From: Scedosporium boydii
Taxonomy: Eukaryota > Ascomycota > Sordariomycetes > Microascales > Microascaceae
Length of the DNA stretch: 64,000 nucleotides
Direction of reading: 5' to 3'
Assembly (NCBI GenBank): GCA_002221725.1
Contig: NJFT01000149.1
Coordinates: 1-64,000, forward strand
The notes under the pieces are model-generated. The model was not told the origin of the DNA. It did not search any database and saw nothing but the letters and a program-made list of their open reading frames with translations. Within the stretch, counting starts at the first letter, position 1, and the number at the start of each line of letters is the position of its first letter. A program made the translations under genes and the position numbers. Below, piece by piece: positions 47,513 to 58,545 of this stretch.

Positions 47513-49669
47513 CTATAGTTTAGCTGGCTGTCTCACTAACCCTTCATTTTTGCACTTGTCTCGCAATACCCTCCTGAGGATCTTACCGCTAGCACTCTTG
47601 GGAATGCCATCGATAAACTCGACACCGCCTTTCAACCACTTGTGTCTGGCCTTGTGGATCTTGACATGCTCGTAAATGACACGGGCCACTTCTTCGTCCA
47701 CAAGCCCGGCGCTCTTGCATTCCTTTGACTTGACCACATATGCTTTAGGGACTTCACCTGCTCCATCATCAGGAACCTGGATGACGGCACAATCGGAGAC
47801 AAAAGGATGGCCAAGGAGGTGAGCTTCAAGTTCCGCTGGCGCTACTTGATGACCCTGATAGAGATGTCAGTATAATAAGAACTCATATGAGCCACGCACC
47901 CGAGGACCCGGCGTAACCAAATTACAGAGCCTGGCCCTGACTTACATTGACTTTGATCAGCTCCTTCAACCTATCCACAATGACAAGATGTTCGTTTCCG
48001 GACGGGGCTTTTCGCATGAGTACCTCGTCACCAGTTTTGATCCACCGACCGTCTGCACGCCATACAAAGGTCTCAGCTGTGGCAACCTCGTTGTTCAAGT
48101 AGCCTAAGACCACGGAAGGGCTCTGAACTAGAAGCTCCCCCGTCTTCCCGTATTCTGTGATCTTTTCGCCCGTTTCGATGTCGATGATTATGGCTTTGGT
48201 TGCCGGCACAAGGGACCCAGATGAGCCATCGTTAATATCCAGCTCACTTGTCGTGGAGACTACGGTGCATGTCTCAGTCATACCTATTGATTCATATTAG
48301 TGCGGTACCTTGGGCAAGATAGGAGGCTAACGTACCATATCCCTGCCCTACAGACCATGTAGGATATTGTTTCTTCAACCCATCAACCACCTCCGAGCCC
48401 AACGGAGCGGCTCCGGTATAAACCCAACGTACAGAGGTGAGATCATACTCAGAACATAGATCCGGGTTATCTATAACGCGAATAATAATTGGTGGAACCT
48501 TTATTCAGTGTTAGGAAGATAGAAGTGGCTAATAGCGGAAGGGCATTATCAACGATCGACACTTACCACAAAGAGGTGAGCAATCCGAAATTTTTCTACG
48601 GCTCTTAAAGCCGACTTGAGGTGGAATTCAGGAAGAACAATGACCTCATCGCCCCTGAAAGTAGAGGCATAAGAGATAATCAGAAGGCCGTAGATATGGC
48701 TGAAAGGGAGCACACCGAGGCACGCTTGCGTTGTTATGCCAAGCTTTTGCCTTGAGACGCTCTCGAACGTGGTTAGTTGGAGGACGTTAGCGATGACGTT
48801 CCGATGAGAAATCATGACTGCTTTCTGTTACAACCAGAATCAGAAATCGAGCTGCACAAGTGATAATGTAGACCGCAAACAACCGCGAGAAGGAATTTAC
48901 TCACGGGAAGACCCGAAGTGCCGCTGGAATAACAAAGGTATGCCACTTGTCTGGCGCCCTGTCCTTTGTTCCATCTTAAAGGTTCTAGAGCTGGCAAAAC
49001 GGTGCCCTCTTGGACAAGATCGTCCAAGGTAGCAAATTGAGCCTTGCGGTCATCACCAGGGACTGATAGAATAAAGATTCGATCATTTGGGATGTTGGTA
49101 GCCTTTGCTGCCTGGAGCGCGATTTCCAACCGGGCGGTGCAGGTGAAGAGTGCTTTTGCACCCGAGGATCGCAGCTGTTGGGCGAGCTCGCTTGGAGAGT
49201 ACGCAGCGCTTGCGGGAGTGACAATTCCGGAAAGACGATGAACCGCTTGCGAGACTGTGAATGTGTCTATCTACTTCACGTTAGCTCTCTCTATTTGATA
49301 GCACTCTACGTGCTCGGCAGGTGTAGTAACTAACAGTATTCAGTGAGAAAACTGCCGTCACTTTATCCCACTCGGTTCCTTCATTTGGTTTAAAATCAAG
49401 ACTTTTAGAAAGAGCACGAGCTAGATAGTCGGCACGATAATGGGCTTCCGCGGCGGAGTATGTCTTGGAACTAAGACCGCAGGTGAAGGGGCTTCTAGAT
49501 TTGGCAAACGGAAGGCGGCCAAACCTCTCAGTCGTCATAAACTCATAAAGCGAAATAGAATCCGGGGGATCTGTGTATAAGTTAGGCATTGAAAGTCTCC
49601 TAGTGACATGTCTTGCTGCAACGTACCGATTGGGAGGCTTGGCACCCATGCTGGGGCAGTAAACACCAT
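47513..49669 (-). CDS. 4-coumarate-CoA-ligase-like acyl-CoA synthetase
   Basis: Seven exons (49669-49627, 49570-49335, 49270-48905, 48824-48567, 48498-48336, 48283-47946, 47854-47513) give 581 aa. The ATP loop is canonical (CYSSGTSGLPKAVMISHRN, completed across an intron). It is followed by GVLPFSHIYGL, GYGMTETC, WIKTGDEVL, DRLKELIKVNG, GHQVAPAELEAHLLGHP and the lysine motif GIPKSASGKILRR. It forms an acyl- or aryl-CoA through an acyl-AMP. The end RQPAKL is not a clear PTS1, so a cytosolic location is likely. It is convergent with the other adenylate-forming gene. A pair of acyl-CoA synthetase genes is also a feature of the fumonisin cluster. Every intron keeps frame, which argues for a functional gene. 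Confidence 0.92.
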
Positions 49670-50226
49670 GGTCTCGGGTCAGTATGGTGCGGCCTCAGAT
49701 GCTATTGGGTGATATTGGGTCTAGTGTAAAGTATGGGCGAGGAAGGGACAAGGAAGTCCAACGTTTGCCTTGAGAAGAGGCTGCAGGTGTAAATATTGGC
49801 AAATAGCGAACAGTCGTCTATGGGTAGGCATAGGATCAAACTGATTAAGAAAACAAATATATATATGTAATTATGAATGCAAAGTACCAAAAAAACAACG
49901 AAAAACTCTTTTCGGAATTCGCCAGGGCTCATCTTCCGTGATTGTGTCCGTCGGTGTCCGGCTCTAGCCCGAATTGATGAGGAGGGGCGGACTTGCCGTA
50001 AGGCCGCATGAGACCGCGGATTTGCCGTATAATACTGCCAGGATTTACATACTGAGGCCCATGTGCCGTGGGATTTGATATATCGAAATGGATGGGTAAC
50101 CGAAAGGAAGGAGTGCACTAACAATGCGCCAGGACGTTTCTAGTAATCGTTCTAGATTACCCCAGATTGAGATTTCCTATCCAAAGCCGAAGTCGAAAGC
50201 CGAAAGCCGAAAGCCTTCATGGTAAA
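49670..50226. other. Upstream region of the CoA-ligase gene and esterase 3' flank
   Basis: No gene is recognised. It includes a TATATATATG patch near 49858-49867 and the heptamer-like repeat CGAAAGC at about 50188-50217, which directly abuts the truncated esterase. Confidence 0.5.
50186..50218. repeat. Short tandem repeat at the esterase breakpoint
   Basis: The unit CGAAAGC(C) is repeated about four times. It lies 10 bases beyond the stop codon that cuts the carboxylesterase short. Confidence 0.8.
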
Positions 50227-51623
50227 CTACCGGCAAGGCCGCGCTCCGGCTACACGATCAGCACGGAGGGCCCAGTGATACAGGTATACGGGGACATGAC
50301 TGCCGGCGAGATTGGCAGTCTGGCGGACAGGCGCCGCGTAAGCATAGTGAGCATAAGCCGCCTCGATGCGCTTATACATCCTGCCAACACCGAGTTCGGT
50401 GCGGTCTTCCACGTAGATTGAGGACGGGTCCTTAGTCGGGTCAGGATACGATCTGTCAATTTCAGCTAAGTCTTCCTCGCTTAGTTGTGGTAGTAGATTC
50501 CTCCAAAAGTCGGTGAATTCGGATGAGGTCGACATCTTCTTGTTGACGTAGAGCGAGCCCTCGTTCGTAGTGAACCCGGTCATAATCGGCACCTTGTGCC
50601 ACTTGCCCTCCCTCCAAGCGTCGATGGGTCGACGACGGATTATGTTGCCGTCAATGACTGGCTGGAAAGCCCAACACAGACTGGCATTGTATTTTTGAAA
50701 GACGGCATGCTGACCATTGGAAATTGTGGCTATTGGGAGCGAGCGCAGGAAGCGAAATATCTTGGCGTCTGGCAAGTCTTTGGGACATCCTACAGCGTCG
50801 AGGAAGTCGCGGAACTGCTTCTCGTGTATATCGGCATCAGGATACCTAACCGCGCGGGATGTTGGAGCGCCAGACTCCATTACGATCCTATGAAAGAGCG
50901 CCGAGTTTCCATCACCATAGTTCAGAAGATGATGTCCGATCTATTTTGTATTCCCTTGATGAGCCACGCTGAGTCTCGGATGATGAAGGCATTCAGAGGG
51001 TCTTACCGAGTGAGCTCCAGCAGAGAGTCCGATGAGAGTGACGGCATTTTTATCTCCGCCAAAAAATTCGATATTGTCTTGAACCCATTCCATGAGACAT
51101 ATCTGGTCCCTCAGCCCAAGATTCAGCACATTTTCCTTGGCACTTAAGCGAGAGGGAAGAAACCCTAGTGAGCCAATGCGATATCCAAAGGATACGCCAG
51201 TAAAGGGGGTTTCGGACCAGCCGACCATGGACGCCGTGTCGTGCATAGCCGCGTTGCCCCGATTGAATGCGCCACCATGAAAATAGATAGCGACGGGTAC
51301 AAGTTGTTGTGGCCCGTCATCCAGCGCCTTGCGGAATATATTGACTGTCAGGCAGTCTTCGCTCTCTTCCAGCTTCGGCCCGGCCACTACAAACTGGCGG
51401 GCCGGAGCGCGGGGACCGAACTGCGACGCATCATCACGGCGGACGATATTCCCACCTTGACCGGGGCCCGGAATCGAAGGTCCCCCACCGGCGGCTGGGC
51501 ATAAGGGATGCCCTTAAAGCTCTCGACGGCACCAGGATAAGCGTTGTGCTCTCGGACACCAATCACTGTACCCTGGGGCAGTCTGACTGTCGGTCGAGGC
51601 ATCGGTCCTGTAGATGCCGCCAT
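50227..51623 (-). pseudogene. Carboxylesterase type B, C-terminally truncated and frameshifted
   Basis: From ATG 51623 the alpha/beta-hydrolase start is normal (GTVIGVREH, then GIPYAQPPVGDLRFRAP). Near 51450-51453 one base seems lost in a GGG run, after which FGPRAPARQ and KLEESEDCLTVNIF continue in another frame. The oxyanion motif FHGGAF and the nucleophile elbow GLSAGAHS are intact, an intron (50941-51006) splices well, and MESGAPTSRAVRY follows. The frame then stops right after VYLYHWALRAD plus about ten unrelated residues. About 100 residues, including the catalytic histidine region, are missing. The break coincides with a short tandem repeat. The protein cannot be a normal esterase as the sequence stands. 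It may once have cleaved an ester of the cluster product. Confidence 0.8.
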
Positions 51624-52332
51624 ATTGCTATATTACGCCTGATTTTAGTAAGATTCTTGGCCTGCCGATGTATTAACACAAATTTGTAGATGGTGTGTGA
51701 GCGCGTTCGTTGCGTGATAGCTGGGCTGGGTTCTGTGTGCCGGGGTGCAGGGGACTTTTACAAAGCGAACATTGTGCCTCCAAGCGCCCCCATGTCTTTC
51801 CTCCTCTTATACGTGTAAGGAAAACAACCGAATAACGAAGCCGGGATTTCCTTGGTGCGGCTCCTTTCCCCGACAGCGCTCATGTTATCTTCAACTTTTC
51901 GGATCGATACGACGACCACGTCCCCGCCCTCCCCCGCAATCGCGCGATCCCAAACTAGGCTAGCACTGACTAGAGAAGCTGCACTCCACGTTATCTGCAT
52001 GCGTATCGCGATTCAGAGCCTTCCGATTGGTAAGATAGGTAGCGGATTTGCCGTGATAGGGGGGAGGGAATGGCCGCGATTAGTATTCAAGTGGGCGATA
52101 AGGCTCTACCCCGGTTTCTGATTGTCGATATCGCGACTTGGAAGTAAACTAAACTCTCGGTGAAGACCATGTTATAAGAGTAGGACTGACTGTCATGTCG
52201 ATGCTACGGCACGGCTCAGTTTTATTCCCTCTTACGTTCGGATCCTGCCTCTTTGAACGAAACTCAAAAAGACCCCTCCCTAGAAATCGCGTCGGAAACA
52301 CTGCTCTCTCATACCACCAGATTACCATTATC
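51624..52332. promoter_or_regulatory. Divergent region between esterase and MFS transporter genes
   Basis: These are 709 bases with no recognisable gene, holding the outward promoters of the two neighbours. Confidence 0.45.
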
Positions 52333-54031
52333 ATGGGCTCCGGGAAGAGTGACTTGGCGGCCGCGGAAGTCGAGAAATTCGAAGACCCTATCAAGCCTGA
52401 TGTCGCCGAAGGAGAATCTCTATCCCTCGATGAGGGCGAATTGTTTCTCAGGGAAAACAACATCAGCAATGAGACGCTCCAGGAGTTGCTGAGCGACGAC
52501 GCTCAAATCCGGAAAGTTGTTCGCAAGGTTGACATGAAAATTCTCCCCCTGCTGGCTGGCACTTTTATCATGCAGTTCATAGACAAGCAGGCCCTCGCCT
52601 ACGCCGCCGTTTTCGATCTGTTTTCCGACACCAAAATTACTCAAACCCAGTACAGTTGGTTTGCCAGCATGTTCTACATTGCGTACCTGGTGGCCGAGTA
52701 CCCCTGGACTGCCCTGGCACAGCGCACACGAATGGCCAAGGTTATCTCTTCCTGTGTCATCGCCTGGGGTGGAATTCTAATGGCTACGGCCGCATCCACA
52801 AGCTTCGGTTCGTTGGCGGCATGCCGGTTCCTCCTCGGCGTCTTCGAAGCACCTATTACTCCGTGCTTTATGATGATTGTGGGCATGTGGGTAAGTTGGC
52901 AAGATCAATGACGATATTATCGAGCTAGAGCGATTACTTTCATGAATAATCAGCCCGCTGACCAGCCCATAGTATGCGCGTGAAGAGCAGCCGTTCCGGG
53001 CGGGGATATTCTACAGCTGCAATGGTATCGGCTCCATGTTCGGCGGCCTCTTATCGTATGCTATTGGCCAAATCATATCATTCCCGGTGTGGAAGGCAAT
53101 ATTTCTTCTCTGCGGTGGAATCACTGTTCTCTGGGGCGTTCTCCTATTCTTCTTCCTCCCGGATAGCGTCCTCCAGGCCAAACGCTTCACGGTTCACGAG
53201 AAAGCCTCTTTGATAGGTCGCAGTCGAGCCGGCCAGACGGGTGTATTAAACCGTCACATCAGGCTCTACCAGATCAGAGAGGCTCTCCTCGATCCGCAAG
53301 TGTGGCTTTTGACGCTCTTCGTTCTTCTCAACGAGATTATCAATGGCGGGCTATCCAATTTTGGGAAATTAATTATCAAGGGCATTGTCAAGGACCCCCT
53401 CAAGATGACAGCCCTAGGCATTCCGCAGGGAGCCTTCCAGGTGTTTTGGATTCTGACCGGCACTTACTTTTCCTCTCGTTTTCGAAACATCCGCACCTAC
53501 ATCATGATGGTGTACGTGCTACCAACCGTCATCGGCACCGCTCTAATGTGGAAGTTGGATCGAAACGAACACAAGACTGGTGTGTTGGTAGCGTACTACA
53601 TCTGTGGAAGCTTCGTTTCGGCACTGGTAGTAGCGTTGCAGATGCCCGCTTCTAATCTCGGCGGCTATACAAAGCGAGTGACGGGGACCGCCGTGGTCTT
53701 CGCCGCCTACTGCGTTGGCAACATTATCGGCCCCCACGCTTTCCTCGAGAAAGAGGCTCCAACCTACCCTACGGGCTGCGTGGTTGTCATGGCATGCTCG
53801 GCCGGCCAAGTAGTGGTTGCCTTTGCCCTTCGAATGTTACTGGTGTGGAGAAACAAGAAGAGAGACCGAGCTGCAGCTTCCAATCCTGCATTCGATGTTA
53901 CCGCCGCCGACTACGAAACAGACCTGACTGATCTTGAGGTATGTTTAAAGAAGTGTTCTGTTCACTTTATTGCGCCAACGGGATGACTGATAGTGCTGGT
54001 GTAGAATCCTCGCTTCCGCTATGTGCTCTAG
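52333..54031 (+). CDS. MFS transporter of the Dal5/allantoate permease (ACS) family
   Basis: Three exons (52333-52890, 52973-53938, 54005-54031) give 516 aa. The last exon adds only eight codons, NPRFRYVL, the usual closing FRY motif of this family. About twelve transmembrane segments are visible: ILPLLAGTFIMQFIDKQALAYAA (TM1, here with Lys-Gln after Asp), WFASMFYIAYLVAEYPW, CRFLLGVFEAPITPCFMMIVGMW, then after the intron GIFYSCNGIGSMFGGLLSYAIG and the second six-helix half with WLLTLFVLLNEIINGG and MPASNLGGYTKR. Members carry anionic metabolites such as allantoate, vitamins or carboxylic acids by proton symport at the plasma membrane. It may import a precursor or export a product of the adjacent pathway. 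The substrate cannot be read from the sequence. Confidence 0.92.
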
Positions 54032-54637
54032 ACGTGTTTCAGAGACCCGAGAACATCTTGGGTTCCAGTGCGTCGTCTTACCAGGTTAATAATTATCGTC
54101 ACACGTTAGTGGATAGCTTATATTGTTATATTTTGACTTGTGTTTAGGAGTTTTTAAGTCGTAATATTTACAGACCGGCTTAAGTATGTTTAATTTTCAT
54201 AATAAATCATAGTTCATGATGAAATTTGCTATGTTCGTGAAGAAGGGAGGACCTGGCTTTGGCGGGGTCTGTTTGTGCTCTCACCATGCGCCGAATAAAG
54301 AGGTAGGAGGTTCAGCCCTTGAAACTGTTGTGGGTGTAAGAGGGCGAAAAAAAAAAAAAAAAAAGCGTATGACCAAGTGGATAACAGTTCCGGACATGCC
54401 AGGATATGCCACAGATGCTCACCAGTGTGTCCCTAATAATAGAGGTGCATTGCTGTTGGCAACATGGGCATCAATGGGTTTAGCAGGGTCTACACAGGAT
54501 GTGAATTTCGCAATCGGCACTGGTCTATAATTTCTCTTGGAAGAGACGCCTTCCCATGCTCTCTATCTCTCGATCTACCTCCGTACTCGACGGCAATAAA
54601 AAAAAAAAAAAGAGAAGAAAAGAAGTCTACAGATGCG
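54032..54637. other. Intergenic, no gene recognised
   Basis: This holds the 3' flanks of the MFS gene and of the aminotransferase, with A-runs at about 54348-54364 and 54598-54611. The open frame 54216-54530 is low-complexity and unassigned. Confidence 0.4.
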
Positions 54638-55236
54638 TCAAAGTCTTAGCCAACGACTATACTCATTGATGAACAAGTTGACTGCTTCGATGTACGAATC
54701 GAGCTCATCCTTGGTAGTCCCCAGAATGAGGCTCAGCATGCCTCTCTCAGTAATCCAGAAGCCTTTGCTCAGACACCAGTACCAAAATAACTTCTTGAGG
54801 CCAGGGACGCTGTGGTTCTCAAGGTCAGCCTCACACACAGGCCGCAGACCGTTATCCAGGAAGTGGATTGTAAGGACGGCCCCGATACCGGTAACCACCA
54901 TCTTGGTCCCCGCAGCTATGTCTTGCAGTCGGCCACGGAAATAGTCACCAAGAGAATTGAGCTCAAGCGCAGCTTCAGATGTGTAAATCTGTGTTAGTCC
55001 GGTAAATCCGCAAGACATGGCAAGGGTACTGTTGTTGAAGGTTCCCGAGTGAGGCAGACTGGAGGGGAGCCTGGGATCGTACGCGGCGAGGAGGTCTTGC
55101 CTGCCGCCAAATGCACCAAATGCCAATCCACCACCAATATATTTTCCAAGTGTTGTCAGGTCAGGATCAAGAGAGTAGTTGCCCTGCAGGCCCCCAGGGC
55201 CGAGACGGGAGGTCATCACTTCGTCAAGGATAACTA

Positions 55237-55289
55237 AGTTGGACCCCCCACTTGCGGCCACCCCCCACTTTCGGCCACCCCAAATTCCA
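55237..55289 (+). repeat. Left terminal inverted repeat of the transposon
   Basis: Begins AGTTGGACC and contains a 17-base motif twice in tandem (CCCCCCACTTGCGGCCA, then the same with T for G). It matches the reverse complement of 57065-57117 over all 53 bases. Confidence 0.95.
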
Positions 55290-55388
55290 CACCGCCATTT
55301 CAACATTTCCCCACATTCCAACTGGAATTCCTCAACCATTCCAATTCCAATCCACTTCAAATTCAGTATCCAGCTTTTCCTACTAAAA

Positions 55389-55589
55389 ATGAAGTCATAT
55401 ACTGAAAATGACCTTCAGGATGCCCTCAAAGCCATCGCAAATAGGATGTCAACTGCCCGGGCAGCTAAGGAATGGGGTATTCCAAGAACAACTATCAGAA
55501 ACCGCATTCTTAGCCAACAGCCAAAAAAAGAGGCCTTTTCCAGCATACAGAGACTCAGCACTTCCCAGGAAACCCACTTAACAGCATAG
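55389..55589 (+). pseudogene. Transposase N-terminus (helix-turn-helix) fragment
   Basis: 66 codons starting MKSYTENDLQDALKAI and continuing to the recognition-helix segment EWGIPRTTIRNRI, the psq/CENP-B type DNA-binding domain of pogo-like transposases. A stop at 55587-55589 (probably a CAA-to-TAA change or similar) ends it before the DDE domain. Confidence 0.8.
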
Positions 55590-55639
55590 GTTCTGACCCA
55601 AGGAGCCCTAGGACTTCCTCCAACCCATGCCTAAGTCCG

Positions 55640-56640
55640 CTCTTTTACAGAAAGAATCCTCAGGACCCAAGGAGACACACAACCACTTAGAAAGAGGTAG
55701 ATAGAGGGATTTTTAAGAAGAAACCTATCTATTAGGACTATAAGAGGGAAATCTATCAATTCTACCTATATCAATAGTGCTAGAACTAAGGTAATATAGC
55801 CCTAGTTCTAATACTTCTAACTACCTAGTATTAAGAATATTAAATAAGAAAATAGATATAATATAGATAAAATAGGAATAATAGAAGGCTATATTAGTAA
55901 TAGCCTTATTTTAAGAAGTATTAAAAAGGCACTTAATCTAAAAGAAATAGCCTAGTTTCTAGCTATAGACTTTATTTATTAAGTATATCTTAGCTACTAG
56001 CTAGGCTCTTCCTCTATTAGTTATTTTTAAAGGAAAATTAGTCTAATAATGGTAGTTTCTATTAGATTTAGCTTCTTTTAAGGACTAGTACTTTATAGTA
56101 ACTAATAATAGCTAGATAACTAATAATACTACTCTAAAATAGCTTAAAAAGGTCTTCATTCCTTATACTAAGCTAGCTAACCCTTAAGAGGCCTATCTTC
56201 TTATCTTAGATAGCTATAGAAGCTATACTATAGATAAATTTATATATAAGTACTTCTAATATTATATTTTCCTTCTTTTCTTATCCCTATATACATCTTA
56301 TATCCTCTAACTATTAGACTTAGCTATATTTAACTCCTTAAAGACAGCTTATCAAAAGGAAATTAATCTTCTTATCTTAACTACTATATCTATAGTAGTA
56401 AGGAAAAGAAACCTACTTTCCTATTATTATAAGGTTTAAAATAGTAGGCTAATTAGTAAGAATATTAAAAGTAGGTTTATGATATCTAGACTTTAGCCTA
56501 TGAATATAGCTAAGCCTCTTCTTAGCCCTCTTATTCTTCAAGAACTAATTCCCCTATAAGAATAGCCTTCTAGAAATAAAACTTCCATTCTATAAGCTTT
56601 ACAGACATCTATTTCAACTCCCTAGCTACTTTCTATAGCT
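55640..56640. other. RIP-like mutated core of the transposon
   Basis: CA, TG and CG dinucleotides are strongly depleted and TA enriched, with sharp edges against normal-looking element ends. By eye there is no CpG between 55681 and 56640. This is the expected trace of repeat-induced C-to-T mutation on both strands. Confidence 0.8.
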
Positions 56641-56844
56641 CCCCATGGTTCTGTTGTGATGTGGTTAACTCCAAAGAAGTCCAGGGACCTTCGGGAACAT
56701 ATATACAAATCCAACCTCATTAATCAACATACTACCACACAACACTGGCTATTCCAAAAGGTTTTGAAAGCCTTTGATGAAAAGAATGTCCAATTGGCTA
56801 TATCCCAAGCAAGGGTTTAGGCTCTAGAAAGCCAGATTGCAGCA

Positions 56845-57045
56845 ATGAAGCCTAAGAAAAGGAAGAGGGTTGAAACAAGTCCCAATTTGAAGTTTGCCAC
56901 TATTGGGGATATACAGAGGGCGATGGGAAATGATTTGGAAGAAGAAATCATTTCCATTGGAAGCAGCGATAGTGAAAGTGATAGTTTAGTAGCTTCATGT
57001 ATTGAAGTAAGGCGAAATGTGGAAGAAATAGAAGATGGAAAATGA
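56845..57045 (+). pseudogene. Transposase C-terminal fragment
   Basis: 66 codons with a basic start (KPKKRKRVE) and an acidic, Ser-rich tail (SIGSSDSESDS). This resembles the end of a pogo/Fot1 transposase. It is cut off from the N-terminal fragment by the mutated core. Confidence 0.65.
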
Positions 57046-57064
57046 TAGTGGCTATTTGGGCTGT

Positions 57065-57117
57065 TGGAATTTGGGGTGGCCGAAAGTGGGGGGTGGCCGC
57101 AAGTGGGGGGTCCAACT
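57065..57117 (-). repeat. Right terminal inverted repeat of the transposon
   Basis: Reverse complement of 55237-55289, without a mismatch over 53 bases, followed by the TA duplication. Confidence 0.95.
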
Positions 57118-57823
57118 TAGAATACCGCACTAGTAATAGGAGAAGACAGTTTAGTGCCAGGAATTAAAGACACGGGCCGAGGCTAAAGAGAGCATACTTG
57201 TTTAGCTGTTTCCTGAATCGCCCTCAGGAATTCAAGTTTTGCAGGAATACATCCGCCAGCGCCCTGCATGGCCTCGACGATGACCGCAGCGGCATCGGAG
57301 CTGTTATTCTCGATGAGACACTTGACGCCGTGTACATCATTATAAGTGCCGAGGATCCAATCGTCTCTGTCGATATTGTTCTTCGCAACACCGTGCCCGA
57401 AGCTGAGAACACCCCCATGGTAGCCACCTCGAAAGGCGATTACCTTGCGCTTTCCAGTGACATGCCGCGCAATGCTCAGGGCGTAGAGGTTCGCCTCCGT
57501 ACCCGAGTTGCAGAATCGAAGCCGCTCTATACTGCGAAACCGCTGGCACAGCTGCTCTGCGAGCCTCAGTTCTTGCAGAGTGTTTGCCCCGAAGCTGATT
57601 CCGACGTTCTCATATGTCGATACGATCGTTTGCTTCAGAATTGGATTTGAGTGTCCGTAGAGCCCTGCCGTAAACTCGCCCACAAAATCGATGTACCTAG
57701 CGGGGGGCGAAACAACGGTAAGCTTTTTCTTGCTTCCAAGTATGTGAGTTAGCCAGAAGTTGGAACACTCAACTGGTTTCCGTCGCAGTCCCACAAGCGG
57801 TTGCCGACGCCCTTGGCCATGAC

Positions 57824-58545
57824 GATGGGGAAGAGTTAAGGAGTAATGAAGAAAATTAAAACAAATGATAGAACTAATAATACAGTGTATATATCCCTGT
57901 TTTATGTCCCGCACTGCAGTATAGGAGCCTGGCAGTTTTCTCTCGGCAAATCCGCTGTGGAAACATGCGCTCTCAGGTCGAGTCTCACGGCAAATCCGCC
58001 TTTTATCAATTGCCGTCGTCTCACCCACCGGACCGTATCCTTGAAATGGGCAGTCTACTTCATACTGTCTAATCACCCTCCCAGTGCTTTACGCGACAGC
58101 CCCGTCTTCTTCTCGGGCAGGTCAATTCAAACTCGGAAGATGATCAAGAGATGATTCAGGGATCAGGTCCCAGAGCCAAATAAGCCTTTCTGATAATACA
58201 CTTTATGCCCCGTTTGAAGTCACAGGGGCAAGCCGAGTTGCCGTCGCTGAGCATGGACACCCACGGACAAATCAATGGCTATTCTCGGCAGCCAACAACG
58301 CTAAGCCACTCTGATAGAAGTTTAGAATGTATTTGATGGCGGAGCAAAGATCATTGATGTCACGTCCCTATCAATCGCCCACATCTCCCTTCAATTGTAA
58401 ACGGATTTCCCGCTTTCTTCCACTTCACTCCGAGCCGCAGGTGCCGTCGCCATCCCCGCCTCGACTCGTTTATTGCCCCTGGCCCCGCCGAATCCCCTCC
58501 CACGCGCCCAATTCCTCTCCTGATATTGGCCTGAGTGCCCTTTCA
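57824..58545. other. Region between aminotransferase relic and second regulator
   Basis: These are divergent 5' flanks without a recognised gene. An open frame leads upstream from the regulator's start to an ATG at 58327, but it is low-complexity, so I place the start at 58546. Missing 5' aminotransferase exons could lie here, but I could not find them. Confidence 0.4.

Larger units (their letters stand above)
55237..57117 (+). mobile_element. Tc1/mariner-superfamily (pogo/Fot1-like) DNA transposon
   Basis: The element is bounded by TA on both sides (55235-55236 and 57118-57119), the target duplication of this superfamily, and has 53-bp terminal inverted repeats without mismatch. Near its left end it encodes an N-terminal helix-turn-helix of pogo/CENP-B type. 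Near its right end it encodes the acidic tail of a transposase. The catalytic DDE part between them is unreadable: the core is AT-rich, full of CTA/TAG and, by eye, free of CpG over 55681-56640. It is defective in cis, but its intact ends could still be moved by a transposase supplied elsewhere. It interrupts the aminotransferase gene. Confidence 0.9.
54638..57823 (-). pseudogene. Glutamate-1-semialdehyde-type aminotransferase split by a transposon
   Basis: Both halves of a class III PLP aminotransferase are present. The 5' half (57823 to 57120) reads YIDFVGEFTAGLYGHS after a clean intron, then NSGTEANLYALSIARHVTG, FRGGYHGG and IVEAMQGAGGCIP. The 3' half (55234 to 54638) reads LVILDEVMTSR, the PLP lysine in LGKYIGGGLAFGAFGG, and continues to a natural stop. 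Between them lies an 1881-bp DNA transposon inserted at a TA inside the second part's exon. Outside the insertion I saw no other frame break, so the insertion looks like the main disabling event. The 5' end is uncertain: LFPIVMAKG is readable, but the usual 60-80 residues before it are not found. Relatives swap an amino group on glutamate-1-semialdehyde or other substrates. A place in the polyketide cluster is possible. Confidence 0.85.

Noticed and set aside
54216..54530. Open frame of 104 codons after the MFS gene
   Set aside because: It reads through a poly-A tract as poly-Lys and shows no conservation signal. Probably untranslated flank.
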